This document shows, piece after piece, positions 1 to 12,073 of a stretch of DNA of 64,000 nt. The translations under genes were made by a program, and so were the position numbers. Where the stretch lies: NCBI RefSeq assembly GCF_964204645.1, contig NW_027437430.1:1-64000 (forward strand). Reading direction: 5' to 3'. Source of the stretch: Tubulanus polymorphus (lineage: Eukaryota > Nemertea > Palaeonemertea > Tubulaniformes > Tubulanidae). The notes under the pieces were generated by a model. It saw nothing but the letters and a program-made list of their open reading frames with translations. It was not told the origin of the DNA and searched no databases. Numbering within the stretch: position 1 is the first letter of the stretch; each line of letters begins with the position of its first letter.

Positions 1-6
1 TGTCGA

Positions 7-50
7 GCAAAAGGTTGAAAGCCTGTTTTGGTCGATGGCGAGTGACGTCA
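7..50 (+). repeat. Left terminal inverted repeat of the transposon
   Basis: The 44-bp repeat begins GCAAAAGGTTGAAAGCC and ends with the palindrome TGACGTCA. It matches the right copy at 12066-12109 in inverted orientation with one mismatch. Because the window starts at base 1, the true outer end could lie slightly further left. Confidence 0.9.
43..50. promoter_or_regulatory. CRE-like palindrome TGACGTCA in left TIR
   Basis: A perfect 8-bp TGACGTCA palindrome, the consensus cAMP-response (CREB/ATF) site, lies at the inner edge of the TIR. The same site is conserved in the right TIR. Binding is inferred from the motif only. Confidence 0.4.
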
Positions 51-709
51 CTAGTACAAATTCCGAGCGGTTCGAATCCCACAATACGCCAAAATCACTA
101 CGGCCGCTCTGAGCGCACATCGCATTTCAACGTTGCCGTTTAATAATTGTAAAATAACTAATAATAGTTTAAGTTTTATAAGGGTTAGAAGTACATTGTA
201 TTTACTGCTAGTGTATGTATATATCATGTACGGTTGCGAGAAATCCCTGCCCTAGTTAAACAGTAAGTCCACTAAATCTTTAAATTTTAAGTTGTTTAAT
301 GAAACTATTATTGTTTTAAATTGTTAAAACTGCAAACTATGGTTGTCGAAGATGCACCTTCTTCACATCCTTTGAAATCCTAGATAGCATCGCTGTCGGC
401 AAAGACCTTCAGGTCTGTCTTCAACGGCACATCGCTTTGGAACAAGCGACTACTGTGTTATCAAATCTGAACTAGGTAAAAAAATGTTCCCCAAAAATAA
501 AGACAAGTAAACGGATTAATTTGAGGTTTGAATGTTTTTGTTTATTTGTTGGTTCAAATCGAACCCTCGTCATCCTGATCTCCATAAATCTAAGAAAAGT
601 ATTCGCACACTTAAAACAATAAAATACGAGCAATAAGCAATAACATCAGACTGGAGTAAGTAACTTTACTTAATTCACAGATACAATCCTACACAAAACA
701 ATAGCTATT

Positions 710-951
710 CAGTGGCGGATCCACCCCTCTATTTTTACCGATGTAGCCGCAAATCTATGCGTTACTGAGTAAAAACCGAATGAAATCTTTCTATTAAGTA
801 ATGCTCAGAATGCACCTGCTTGCATCTATTTTTCCAAAAAATTTTTAGGAAGGGTCTTCGCGTTATCGGTGCTTGCTCTGGAATGGCTTACAGCCATCTG
901 TTGTTGCTTTCATTTGCCCCCCCCCCCTTCAAAATGCTGGATCCGCCCCTG
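710..951. mobile_element. Small nested MITE-like inverted-repeat element
   Basis: The left boundary reads CAGTGGCGGATCCA and the right boundary is a near inverted copy (GGATCCGCCCCTG). The same GGGGCGGATCC-type ends occur at about 26209-26337, in an intron of the receptor kinase gene. It is non-coding, with a run of C near 919-927. No clear target duplication is visible. Confidence 0.4.
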
Positions 952-1080
952 AGTGCAGACAAAATGATCGACAAAGACATACAGAACTCTAAAACAACAG
1001 TTAACAATTTAAGCAACGATAGACAAAACAGATAGCTGATTACTTTACAAACCTGTTGTCAGAACCTTAATTATTTTTAC

Positions 1081-1965
1081 ATGTACATACAGAGGACTGT
1101 TAACAATTCAACCAATGAAATTGCGATAGAGATACAGAACATACAGCTTTAACAGTAAACAATGCAACCAATGAAATTGCGATAGAGATACAGAACATAC
1201 AGCTTTAACAGTAAACCATGCAACCAATGAATTGCGATTAACTAAGACCTACGAGCAATTATCAAGTTTGATAATTGCTCGTAGCTAAGACATACAGGAC
1301 AAACAGGACTAACTTAATTGCGATAGACATACAGGACATACAGGATTAACAGTAGACAATTCAACCAACGAATTGCGATTAACTAAGACATACAGGACTA
1401 AACCACAGGACATACAGGACTAACAGTAGACAATTCAACAACCAATGAATTGCGATTAACTAAGACATACAGGACATACAGGACTAACTTAATTGCGATA
1501 GACATACAGGACTAACAGTAAACAATGCAACCAATGAATTGCGATCGCGATCACAAAGACATACAGGACAAAACCACAGGACATACAGGACTAACAGTAG
1601 ACAATTCATTAACCAATGAATTGCGATTATTTAAGAAATACAGGACTAACTTAATTGCGATAGACATACAGGACATACAGGATTAACAGTAGACAATTCA
1701 ACCAACGAATTGCGATTAACTAAGACATACAGGACTAAACCACAGGACATACAGGACTAACAGTAGACAATTCAACAACCAATGAATTGCGATTAACTAA
1801 GACATACAGGACATACAGGACTAACTTAATTGCGATAGACATACAGGACTAACAGTAAACAATGCAACCAATGAATTGCGATCGCGATCACAAAGACATA
1901 CAGGACAAACAGGAATAAACCACAGTAAATTGCGATAAAAAAGACATACAGGACTAACTGCAGTA
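1081..1965. repeat. Subterminal tandem-repeat array with higher-order unit
   Basis: Short motifs such as GACATACAGGACTAAC, CAATGAATTGCGAT and ACAGTARACAATKCAACC recur dozens of times. Longer blocks are themselves duplicated: the segment starting near 1312 recurs near 1648, giving a higher-order period of about 336 bp. It lies inside the left end of the transposon. Subterminal arrays like this often bind transposase in other families, but here that is inference. Confidence 0.85.
1249..1284. repeat. 36-bp hairpin palindrome inside the repeat array
   Basis: Two perfect 16-bp arms (CTACGAGCAATTATCA and its complement) surround a 4-base loop. The palindrome is flanked by the 7-bp direct repeat CTAAGAC (1242-1248 and 1285-1291), as if it had been inserted into the repeat unit. 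Confidence 0.8.
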
Positions 1966-2736
1966 AATATATAGGGCCTTAGGAATGCAAAATTCATTCA
2001 TTTTGTCATTTGTAAACATTCCACAACTTATTTCATTATGTCATTTCCAGTTTTCAAAGGGAATTTTCTTAACTTCAGATGCCTCGAGGACATAAACATA
2101 TAGAAAGATCTGTCCCAAAAAAATGTCAAGTGTCTTTCATAGTGCAATGGGCCCTGGTTTCCACGTTTATATATCACATATAAAATTCTACAGAAACAAT
2201 CAATGAATAAGTGAAAATTTACGAATAACAAACAAGACATTCAAGCAGTTGAGTAAGTTAAAATGGGACCAATCTATATATATTATATATGGATTATACA
2301 ATTTAATCAGGGACAGCCTTGAACCGAGGTTGATGTGTCCATACACTCTCTTCATACACTCTCTGAACATGCATGTATGTATACTGCTGCCAATTGATGA
2401 TAAGTCAAGGATGTTGAAGTTCTAGACATGGTCAGAATCATCCAGAGACATCGGCACGCATCACAATAACTGATGATTTTGCAGTAACCTGTAACATAAA
2501 AAATCAAGCGGTAATCTATTCACAAAATATATTTTCCTGAAAGAAAAAACCTGAAATAGAGCACTATAAACACCAGTGCATATACATCGCTTCTTAACCT
2601 TATATATAATCGAGTAAATATATAGGTGACTAAGTGACGGTCATTATAGGCTTCTACGTTCACCATGGGAAATGAAAATATTTCTAACGTCAGGGATTCA
2701 TTCGAAACCCGATCAATAATATTCTATACAAACTAT

Positions 2737-5700
2737 TTAGGAAATCGGGTCACAATGAAAACAAAACCACCTGATATGTTCAGGAGGAGCCTCATTGATT
2801 GGAGCACATTTCCAATGATACCATCTATGGCAATTATCACATTCAATTGAGAATGTGGACTTTTTCTTAGGATTAGCATTGCAGTTTTTGTGGCAGACAG
2901 GGCAGGTTTCAGCAACTAACCGAGAAGGGGTTTTTTCAACTTTTGATGACAAAAGATTATCTAGTTTCAATTTTGCTAGGTTTTGGAGGCCTGCATTTCC
3001 AGGTTGATCTATAAGAATTTCTAATTCTTTTTCAGAATTGGAATTATTGATTTCTGTAATAGGAGAACTGTTGAGATAATCATCTCTATTATTATAATCG
3101 ATTACAATAGATTTTTTCTTATGATGATTATGTTCAATACGAATGTGCTTTTGAAGGAATGTTTCACTTGCATATGAATTAATAACCCCATCTGCCCAAC
3201 AAATAGCACATGAGATAGGTTTCAAAGATGAATGAGAAGTGGATATGTGCCTATCTAGTTCCCTGCGACATGAACAAAGATATGGAGGATTTATTTTGTC
3301 TTTAATACAAAAGGAACAGACAATACTTTTTTCAAATAAAACAGACTTCGAGTCATTTTTAACAACTGGTATTGACTTAATATCTTTTGGTTTGGTATCT
3401 TTTGATTTTTTTGGTAAGGATGATTTATTCTGACTTAAAATATCTGCTGAAAATTCGATATCATTGCCAGGATCTGGATCAGTGGAGTCTATGGTTTCAA
3501 TTTCTGATATTTTAGCTTTTTTACCTAGTTTGATAGCAGCATTTTCAACCATAGCAGAAAAGGATACACCTCTGTTAGCAGGTCTAATTATCTTTCGCCC
3601 TCCGTGTCTTGCATTCTCAGCATCTTTAGGCATTGTAACCTTAGGACAGTAAGGGTCTATCACTTCAAGTTCAGGAAGGTTTATGGCAACCTGATTGTCC
3701 TTGATTGGACCCTCAGCACGCCTATGAGCCATATTGTGAGGTTGTCGTTTGGCAGGTCGTCCGCTTATTAACTTAATTCCACAGTGGCTTTCATTATGTA
3801 AAATACTTAGAATGTGCCCTTTCCGAGCAGCATTGATATCATTCGAGCTAGCAATGTGGGAATGATCTTTTAACTTATCAATGAGGGTAGATGAAACAGA
3901 AATATTTTGTCGAGTAAAATTGTAAGTTGGCAGAGGCTCCACAATGTGGAATTTATATGCATCAATTAAAGCCTTCGTTGTGGTTATATTGTTTTTTTGG
4001 GCAAAACAGGCAAAAAGATGTTTGCAAAAATATGGTTGTCCAATCATTATAAAAGCTTCACAAGTACATATACCTAGTTTCAAATTGATTAAATGGCAAT
4101 TACCATCTACGTATGAAAGACAATTTTCAGGAACGATTGTAATAACGTAATTGAATAAGATACGACTGGATATTGAATCTAAATTTCCTATGTACCTTCG
4201 GCATTTTTTTGAAATGTCATATGAATGTTCCTCGGATATTGATACTTTATCGGGGAATCTTTCTTCTAAAACATCAAGCTGATTGAATGTATATTGAGTA
4301 TCACCATTGAAAAAATTATCATTATCTTCTAACCTATTTAAGTTCTTTCGTGAAGAACTCTTCACAACAAACCAATTAGTTTCTTCATCATATTTTAAAA
4401 TCTCATTATTCTGTAATAAATCAAAGGCTCTTTTGCAACACTTTTCTATCTTTTCAAGGTGACGTATATTCTTAACTCGTTGGTCAAGTTGCTTAAATTG
4501 GAGATTGTTCATATTTGTCGCTTTGATCTCATCATTAAAAACATTTTCAAACAGTAATCGTACAAAAGATGATATCAGTTTATTTAGGTGTCCACTTAAG
4601 TAGACATCATCTATTTGTTTGAATTTGCGCTCAGTAATATTATCAGTTAATAGCAAAGGGTTATTTCTGTTAGATTGGTCTGACTGATAAATTGATTCAG
4701 CATTGAATGCATCAGACCAAATTTGGGAATTAAACCAATTCTTCTTTAGGTAATCAATAAATAATGTTTTTGTATCTTGCGACATAAGGTCTAAAGAAAT
4801 ATCATTCTCAATAAAACTAATAAATGAATTGGCTATATCAGTTCTAGAGGAAGCATCCCATGATCTCATAATGCATTTGAAACCAGTTTCTAGAGGCTTG
4901 CAAAATAAGCGAAGTTCTTGATTTTCATTCATGAAGCGACGAATACACTGCAGGACATGAAAATTACATAGTACTGATTTAAGATTATTGTCAGATGCTC
5001 CTTGCTTTAGACTTGCATCTTTATCATGTTGTACAAAAGGACAAAATCTAGATGTTGATGAACATGGCTTGATTCTGAAAAAACCATTGCCATCATTAAA
5101 TATATAGAATTCAGATGGATGATTACATTTTTCGTCTTTACATGGTGTATTGGCTAGAACTAACTGGATGGTAGTTGCATGAGTAGCCCCCCCTTCATCA
5201 CTACTAATTGATGCAGCAGCAATACGTCCTTCATTTTTGTTGTCTGCAAAAGTTACAAATGAAGTTTTGAATTTCCACGAATTGAAATCATGTTTCACGT
5301 CAATACCAATGACAGATTGTCCAAAGTTGGATAAATGTTCCAGAGAACGAGGATCAGAGAGAATAATGTGATAATTACGTTTGAGTGTGGCATCCCCTCG
5401 TTGAAATAAAAGGACAGATTCATAGTTACCCTCTAATAATTTTTCAGTATTTCTCCAATCAGAACTTAGAATAGGTATTTCGTCTTGAGATTTCATATGT
5501 AATTTTATCGAAGATTTATCAATATATTTCAATCTATTTGAAATTTGATCTAGGGTATGGTCATGACCGGCGCCATCATTTACATTTGATACATGAAGGT
5601 TATTGTGAGCATTGGTGGCAGAAAGAACCTTCATTGCTGTGGCTTTCATCATGACTCTATTTTCATCCCATCTATCTCTAGTAGATAAATTAGGTCGCTT

Positions 5701-8700
5701 TTTAATTTGTAAAGGAATATTGTCATGATATTGACCATTAAGTGGTTTGCTGAAGATTCTCCACTTGGATAAATCAGTACTAAATAATACAAGTTTTGTT
5801 GCCCAATAACACATAAAATGAGGGTGAATTAATTTTTTTGGCTCAAACTGCTGCCTTAACTTCACAGGACGATCACGTTTATTCTTCAGCTTATAGTTGT
5901 AACAGTTGGAACAAAGTGTTTCACCATCAGCATTTTTCCTCCATTTGTTAGACATGGTAATGGAGCAATGAATACATTGTTTATCATTTAAAACAACGTC
6001 AATTTGACATGAGGGACAATTAGTGATGTTACTGGACATATTCAACTTTGAAAGATAATATCCACATGATGATTTACAAACTGAAGACTTTGACGAACAT
6101 TTTATGAGCATTTCTGCAGCCACAAATTGAGAAGTATCCTCAACAATTGGCTCAATAAATTCAAATTTATTATCTAATCTATGGGTTTGCCAATTCTTTT
6201 TTAATGTTAAGGAAGCTTTCATCGTTGTCTGGTTACCAACAAATGAAGGCCGCACATTCTTATGCAGACGAACTGTTTTTGTAAAATCAAAAGTGAATCT
6301 ATCGAAATAATATTTTGTGTCAGCACCAGTCATTACTTCCCCATTTTCAACCCATTCATCACTAAGTGGATTCTGGTTGTTGAGGTATTTCTTGATAGTG
6401 TCAATGGCTACCTGGTCATTTGTACCTTGGTCTGTACAATGAAAACTTTTATACTTCGTCTTACTGCCAGTTGAATGAAAAGCAACTTCAAGATAATGCT
6501 TTCCTCTCCTGATGCGATGGGAGATAGTAGTTTTAGAACCATTAATATGGGAAGTTAATGGTTCAGCTGAATTTAGAGTTAATGAGGATTGAGGATTCAA
6601 AATTGAGGATGTAGATTCAGGTGTAGATTCATTATTCGAAATTGGTGTAGATTCAGGTGTAGATTTAATAGTCAAAATTGGTGCAGATTCACTATTCGAA
6701 ATTGGTGTAGATTCATTAGTCAAAATTGGTGCAGATTCACTATTCGAAATTGGTGTTGATTCAGGTGTTGATTCATTAGTCAAAATTGGTGCAGATTCAC
6801 TATTCGAAATTGGTGTTGATTCATTAGTCAAAATTGCTGCAGATTCATAATTCGAAATTGGTGTAGATTCAAGTGTTGATTCATTATTCAAAATTGGTGT
6901 AGATTTAGATTTGGCTGTAGTTAAGACTGATTTGCTTTTTTTAGGGGCAATATAAGAGTCTGACATCTTTAATTCAGAACTAGCTAGTGTATTATTTGAC
7001 TCAGTTGATCGTTTATGTCTCTGTCTGCGAGATAATCGTGATATCTTAGAGAAAGTAGTACTATTAGCAGTAGGTTGAGATGACTTTGAGAAGAGTTGAG
7101 TAATATCAATTAGATGTTTCATAAGCCAATTAATCAATATCAATCTAACAAAATCAGAATAGTTAGAAATGTTCTTAAGATAAGATAATTCATTGGGAGA
7201 TGAAAATACACTTGAAATATCCTTTTCATAATAGGTTGCAATGCAAGCACCAATTAATGTAGCAGGGCCACAGACAGATGAACATGATTGGAGTGGGTAA
7301 TAACTAGTACAATTATTACTACATACATGCACTGAATTTTCAGTAACAAAATGAGGATCATGGAGGTGGATATAAACAGGATCAGGGCAATTCAAACCTT
7401 TCAAAACAGATCTTAAATGATTTTTAAATTCCCTTGGACAATCCCATGCTAGTGTATCAGCATAACACAGTTTGTTACTTTTTGGGTAAAAAACTGCTAG
7501 TGCATAATGATTGGCAACAACATGTCCATAAGAATTTAGAAATACGAAATCGTTTTGGGTGCCAACATGCAGGAAAAAAATTAGTTTATCACAACTTATG
7601 AGTGGATTAGGACCGAATCTTTTATATAAATTTGAAACATATTTCTTAGCATCAAATGTAAGTGGCATCATAAATGCATGAATATTACAGTACTGTTCAT
7701 TTATCATAGATGCAAAAGCATTTAACACAGATCCTTCAAACCATTTTTGATTAGTCATCGTCTGAAGTTCTGATACAGATACGCTATTATTATTACCAAC
7801 TGGAAATTGTTGAGAGGGTTTTAAGGAAAAGAGCATATTTGAAAATGCTTGAATCTGTTCCCAATCGACTGAATCAGTGGGGCTTAAAGGCTTACTATTT
7901 ACCCAAAGATTCATGGCAAAAAGATCTTGTTGTTTGGTTTTAGCATAATGTAAGAAAAGAAACCTATTAATCTGATCAATAGAATAGCAGCCTGTATCGA
8001 GTCTCACATGGATATTAATGGAAGGGTCACGGACAATCCTTGACTGCATCTGTGCTTTTATGTCCTCCAACTGATTTTTGTGGGGCATAGTGGGGGCATC
8101 ATCAGCCAAATGACATGAATTAGACATGTCACAAATTCTGAATGACGTGACCTTTGATGGCATAACAGGAGGAATTTTCAAAAACTGATAGTCATTGAGG
8201 CACATTTCTGTTGGATTGTAACTAAAATTTCTTCTACATACATGTTCATCATCAGAATCATTCTCATCACTATCATCAATTATGATTGGTTCGATACCTC
8301 CACCACCTGTGATACTTAGCTGTTTTTTGTTTTCCATCCAGCTATCTTCCTGCATCTTTAATCTTTCTATCCTTTCTTTCGAACTATCTTCCTGCATCTT
8401 TTCTGCTTCCTCTATCGTTCCTTCCGAGAAATTGTCACAAGCCGCGTCCTTTCCTTCTTCCTCCATTGTCCGCCTGAAATACACATTATCAACTCACTTT
8501 TTTTAGACATATGAATAGATAGAGTATGAAATTACCCATATAGGCCTAACATAAAACATGGGTATCTCTGAGTCATTTGCATTAAGTCATTTAGATTTGT
8601 AGGTACTAAATTAATTGAATTATGTTGTACTTACATTTCAGTATGGTTTAAACTAACATGGTCTAGAAGATCTTTCCAATTGGTGAATTCAACTCCGCAA

Positions 8701-11700
8701 AAACATGTCGAGTCAGCAGGATCCGTCTGTGGATGAATAACCTAATGTGGAAGAGCACATTAATCTGTTTTTGCTTCAACATCTAAGCAAAAATAACAAA
8801 AATGAACCCGCATCTCGCAGAAAGGGCATCAAACTTACATGTTCCACTGACTTCCTTTTTCTGTTAAATCTTTTAGTATTGTGACAACTTCTATTGTAGC
8901 ATCCCTGAATATGAAAACAAAGCTTTACAGCATAAATCATACCAATACCAATGAATTTCTATAATTTCATTTCGAGAAACATATTACTCACGTTCTTAGT
9001 CTGATAAAAAGGAGTAAATAATTGAGGCTTTAAACAAATAGCAACACCAGCCACATCAATTTTAGTCATGTACTGGAAAAAAAAGACAGATTTGTGCATG
9101 CACAGCCTTTAGGTAATTGTGAAATAAAAGTGACCAAACTAATATTAAATCATAAGTTCTTGAGATGATATGTACCTGGTCGAATGTGAAAAAGGCTCTT
9201 TGATCTTCACAACAGAATTGTTTCCTTGTATGATGCGCAACGTCAAAACTGCTATACTGGATTGAAGGATACAAAAAACTGTTAAAATATATCTAACTTT
9301 ATAAAGATAAATCACGTACAAATCACTTAGGAAAACAACTTTACCACTATTGTTGAATCATCCCATGCTCTTGCTTGATCATCCTTCAATTTGTTTTTTG
9401 CTATCAGCTATCAATATGATTCATTAATTCAATGCAAGGATTTTGAATAAAGTGGTTTCGTATTCAAGTTATAAAAACTAATTGCAAATCATTCATTTTC
9501 TAGGATATCAATGCTAAATGATTACCTTTCGTCGATGGACTGCTCTACTTCTTTGCATCTTTTCAATCTCATATGGAAAGTATTGAGGGCACCTGATTAA
9601 GAATCATTCATTATTTCCAGTACAATCATAAAATTTATGTAGTTTGCATACCTGGTAATTGGATAAAATAATGCAATTCTACGTACATTTCATCTTCATT
9701 TTTCAATAGCAGTAGTTCCATTATCCTGTTATTTATGAACTGATTTCCCTTACGGCTGGGGTGTAACAAGTCAGTCCTAGATCACAAAATTTAGAAAAAA
9801 ACAAGTTAGTTTAAATCGCGAAAAAATGCACATAACCTACTGGGCTTATTAAAATTAAACGATTACTTACGGTGAAAGGAGATCTCTTGAGAAGTGAAAA
9901 TCAACGAACTTTACACCAAGTGTAAAGCATTCGCGGTGCAGCATTTCATTGTAATGAAATATTTTTGTGTCAGCATCGAAACTTTAAAAAAGAAAGAAAT
10001 TTAAAAATCATTACATCGATCATAAATATAGTACTTCAAGAAAAATCTATTCTTGATACTTACTCATCACATCGAGGAAAAAGAGCTGGTACAATGATGG
10101 TCCCAGTACATTTATAGAGCAACAATCGAATTAATTCAACGTGTCTTCGCAGAACAATCTCAAGCGGGACATCACGCGTCATATTATTTGTTCCAACATG
10201 GACGATTAGTTGTTCCACATTCAGCATCTTCACCTTTTTCAATTCTGTAATATACAACTAATCAGTAACCCAATGAAAATGAACAATATAAATCAGTACT
10301 GAACCGAGAAATTACCTTCCATCAATGTTTCAATGGTTCCTCCGGGGCACACGATCCTTGTCCATTCAAATAAGCCTACACCATCTAGCCCAGCATACTT
10401 TAAAATGCTGTCTGCTACGAGACCAATACGCTACAAAAAAGATTATTTGTCAGTCTCAGGCCAATATCACAGGGAGGTGTGAGAGAGCACACTGGTTACT
10501 GTAAGACCCTACTACATGCAAAAGAAGTGACACATATATGTATATCAATGTGATAGAATTGATTGAAAAAATTGTGCATAATAGTAGCTAGTGCCCAAAA
10601 ATAGAACACAGTGTTATTGAAGTGAAAATTTCTAAAATCCTCTGAAGCGGTGCTTATTTGGTAGCTACATGGGTATTCTAATTGAATAAGCATAAAGATA
10701 AGCGTGCACACACAGTAGCCTATGCATAAACAAGGGCCAGTTTCACCTTCACCTAAAAGTCCTGCAGTGTGAAGACTAACTTGTTCACCTAAACCACCTC
10801 TACCAGGCTGTGGAAGGCCTAACATCAGGCACTAAATTAAAAGATTCCTCTAAATCAAATTATCTATAAACATCCTCTTAATTGCAGGCAGACTGATTCA
10901 GGGAGGGGTGCAGCCCAAAATAGGGCATACATATCAGTATCATATATAATTAAAAATCAAAAGGGCACCAGATCATCAGAAAACATAATACCTATATTTT
11001 GGAAGTAGGCCTACAGAGAACATGTTTTGGAATATAAGCTTTTTAAAAATACTTGTTGATATTTTTAATTTTTCCTTTAAATTTCATTGCGACTTAAAAG
11101 TTTTAAGGGGTGTACACCCCTGTATACTCTCCTGATCTGCCCCTGAATTGCCACTTAACAAAATTTCTCAGCTTAATTGTTGGCTAACTAGCTCAGTGAA
11201 ACTGGGACCAGACCTAATGCATACACCCTCAGTGGCCAGGGCCAGGATTAAACAGTTAGGCTACGTATATAAATAAAGGAATGAAAAGTACTTATCCTGA
11301 AATTGGTTAGGCTATCTATCTGCAACAAGAAATACATTTTCATTGACTCTGAATACAGGGAACTACCATTCTTCTGTTTCGAGGCCTTAAAATTTATTGT
11401 TTATTTTTTGTTGCTGGATTTGGAATGGTTGTTGGAATATTTAAGGCCTAGTAGGTGGTGACTGTGTACGGGCAACATAGGCCTATACCCAGTGGCATGG
11501 CAATGGCATGCCACTGGGTACCCACTACTGCACTATAGTATACTGCCTACGGCTACTGCGACTGGTGGTTCGGTTGGCAGAAATTACTTGTTAACATGGG
11601 GGGGGGGGGAGGGGGGAAGTAAGCGTGGATGAAGACAAATTAATTTAGCCGAGTAAGTAGCAAGCAAGTAAAGTAGTGGCAGTACAGTAGGCCTAGCGAC

Positions 11701-11946
11701 AATGTGAGTGTGGTGGTAACGTGGCCGTGGTGGCAATAACAAGACTCCAAAACTGGCAAAAGCCAAAATTAAAAAGCCCTGCCGCCGCGCGGTCGCGACG
11801 CCTCGCCTGCACCACCGTGTACGATCCTCGCGGCGTTCACCAGTGTTACCCAGTGAGTTTTTTATAATCTTGCAATCTACCTCTTTTTTCAAACCAATAT
11901 TCCCACCAACTGGTCCGGAGACAAGCTTAACACGTTCGGAAAACAT
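2737..11946 (-). CDS. Transposon polyprotein: SGNH hydrolase, Ulp1-like protease, DDE transposase, PHD
   Basis: Predicted exons (5' to 3'): 11946-11881 (least certain), 10430-10316, 10244-10064, 9981-9871, 9776-9687, 9592-9526, 9407-9345, 9256-9176, 9072-8992, 8904-8839, 8741-8635, 8473-2737. All junctions are GT-AG and in phase, giving about 2,254 residues. Domains in order: an SGNH hydrolase (VADS serine near 10408, HVGTNN, then DLLHPS); a C2H2 finger (exon at 8741); an Ulp1-like cysteine protease with His near 7508, Asp near 7457, Gln near 7289 and Cys near 7271, in the Q-x5-CG spacing of C48 peptidases; a Ser/Thr-rich repeat stretch; a GATA-type finger with C-x2-C-x17-C-x2-C spacing (about 5890-5980); a DDE core with Asp near 5300, a second Asp near 5018-5024, a CNFH motif near 4960 and Glu near 4631; a SWIM CxC...CxH finger (about 4020-4080); two C2H2-like fingers (about 3130-3330); and a C-terminal PHD finger (about 2745-2905). 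The last exon alone has an internal ATG at 8466, so a shorter product is possible. Function: probably self-mobilisation; the roles of the hydrolase and protease are unknown. Confidence 0.75.
6595..6905 (-). repeat. Coding minisatellite (Ser/Thr/Pro/Asn-rich) in the transposase
   Basis: Units alternate between ESTPISN-like and ESAPILTN-like peptides, about 10 to 12 times, and stay in frame. They form a low-complexity linker between the Ulp1-like protease and the GATA finger/transposase half of the protein. Copy number is likely to vary between element copies. Confidence 0.85.
10899..11145. mobile_element. Possible MITE in first intron of the transposon gene
   Basis: The ends read CAGGGAGGGG on the left and (reverse complement) CAGGGGCAGATCAGGAG on the right, resembling the GGGGCGGATCC element family at 710 and 26209. 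The match is imperfect and no target duplication is clear. Confidence 0.3.
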
Positions 11947-12065
11947 GATTCACAATCTTTTAATCAACAGCCAGCAAGAATACACTTGACAGAAAATTCA
12001 AATTCAGCGGTTAACCGTTAAAAGTGAGTTGTTTAGCTGTGGGAGTAACAAAAAGGCGATCTTGA

Positions 12066-12073
12066 TGACGTCA
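12066..12073. promoter_or_regulatory. CRE-like palindrome TGACGTCA in right TIR
   Basis: This is a perfect copy of the palindrome at the mirror position to 43-50. It lies about 120 bp upstream of the element gene and about 500 bp upstream of the PCIF1 start codon, so it could act on either. It could equally be a transposase-binding site. Confidence 0.4.

Noticed and set aside
1-6. Target-site duplication next to the left transposon end
   Set aside because: The six available bases (TGTCGA) do not match the bases after 12109 (CGCAAGCC), and the rest lies outside the window, so no duplication can be claimed.
10496-10825. 109-codon minus-strand ORF in the first intron of the transposon gene
   Set aside because: It resembles no family, has odd Cys/Phe-rich composition, and lies between well-supported exons.
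11584-11805. Open reading frame continuing past the first transposon exon (minus strand)
   Set aside because: Only its first 22 codons fit an in-phase donor; the rest is low-complexity Arg/Pro/Gly sequence ending in poly-G and shows no domain.
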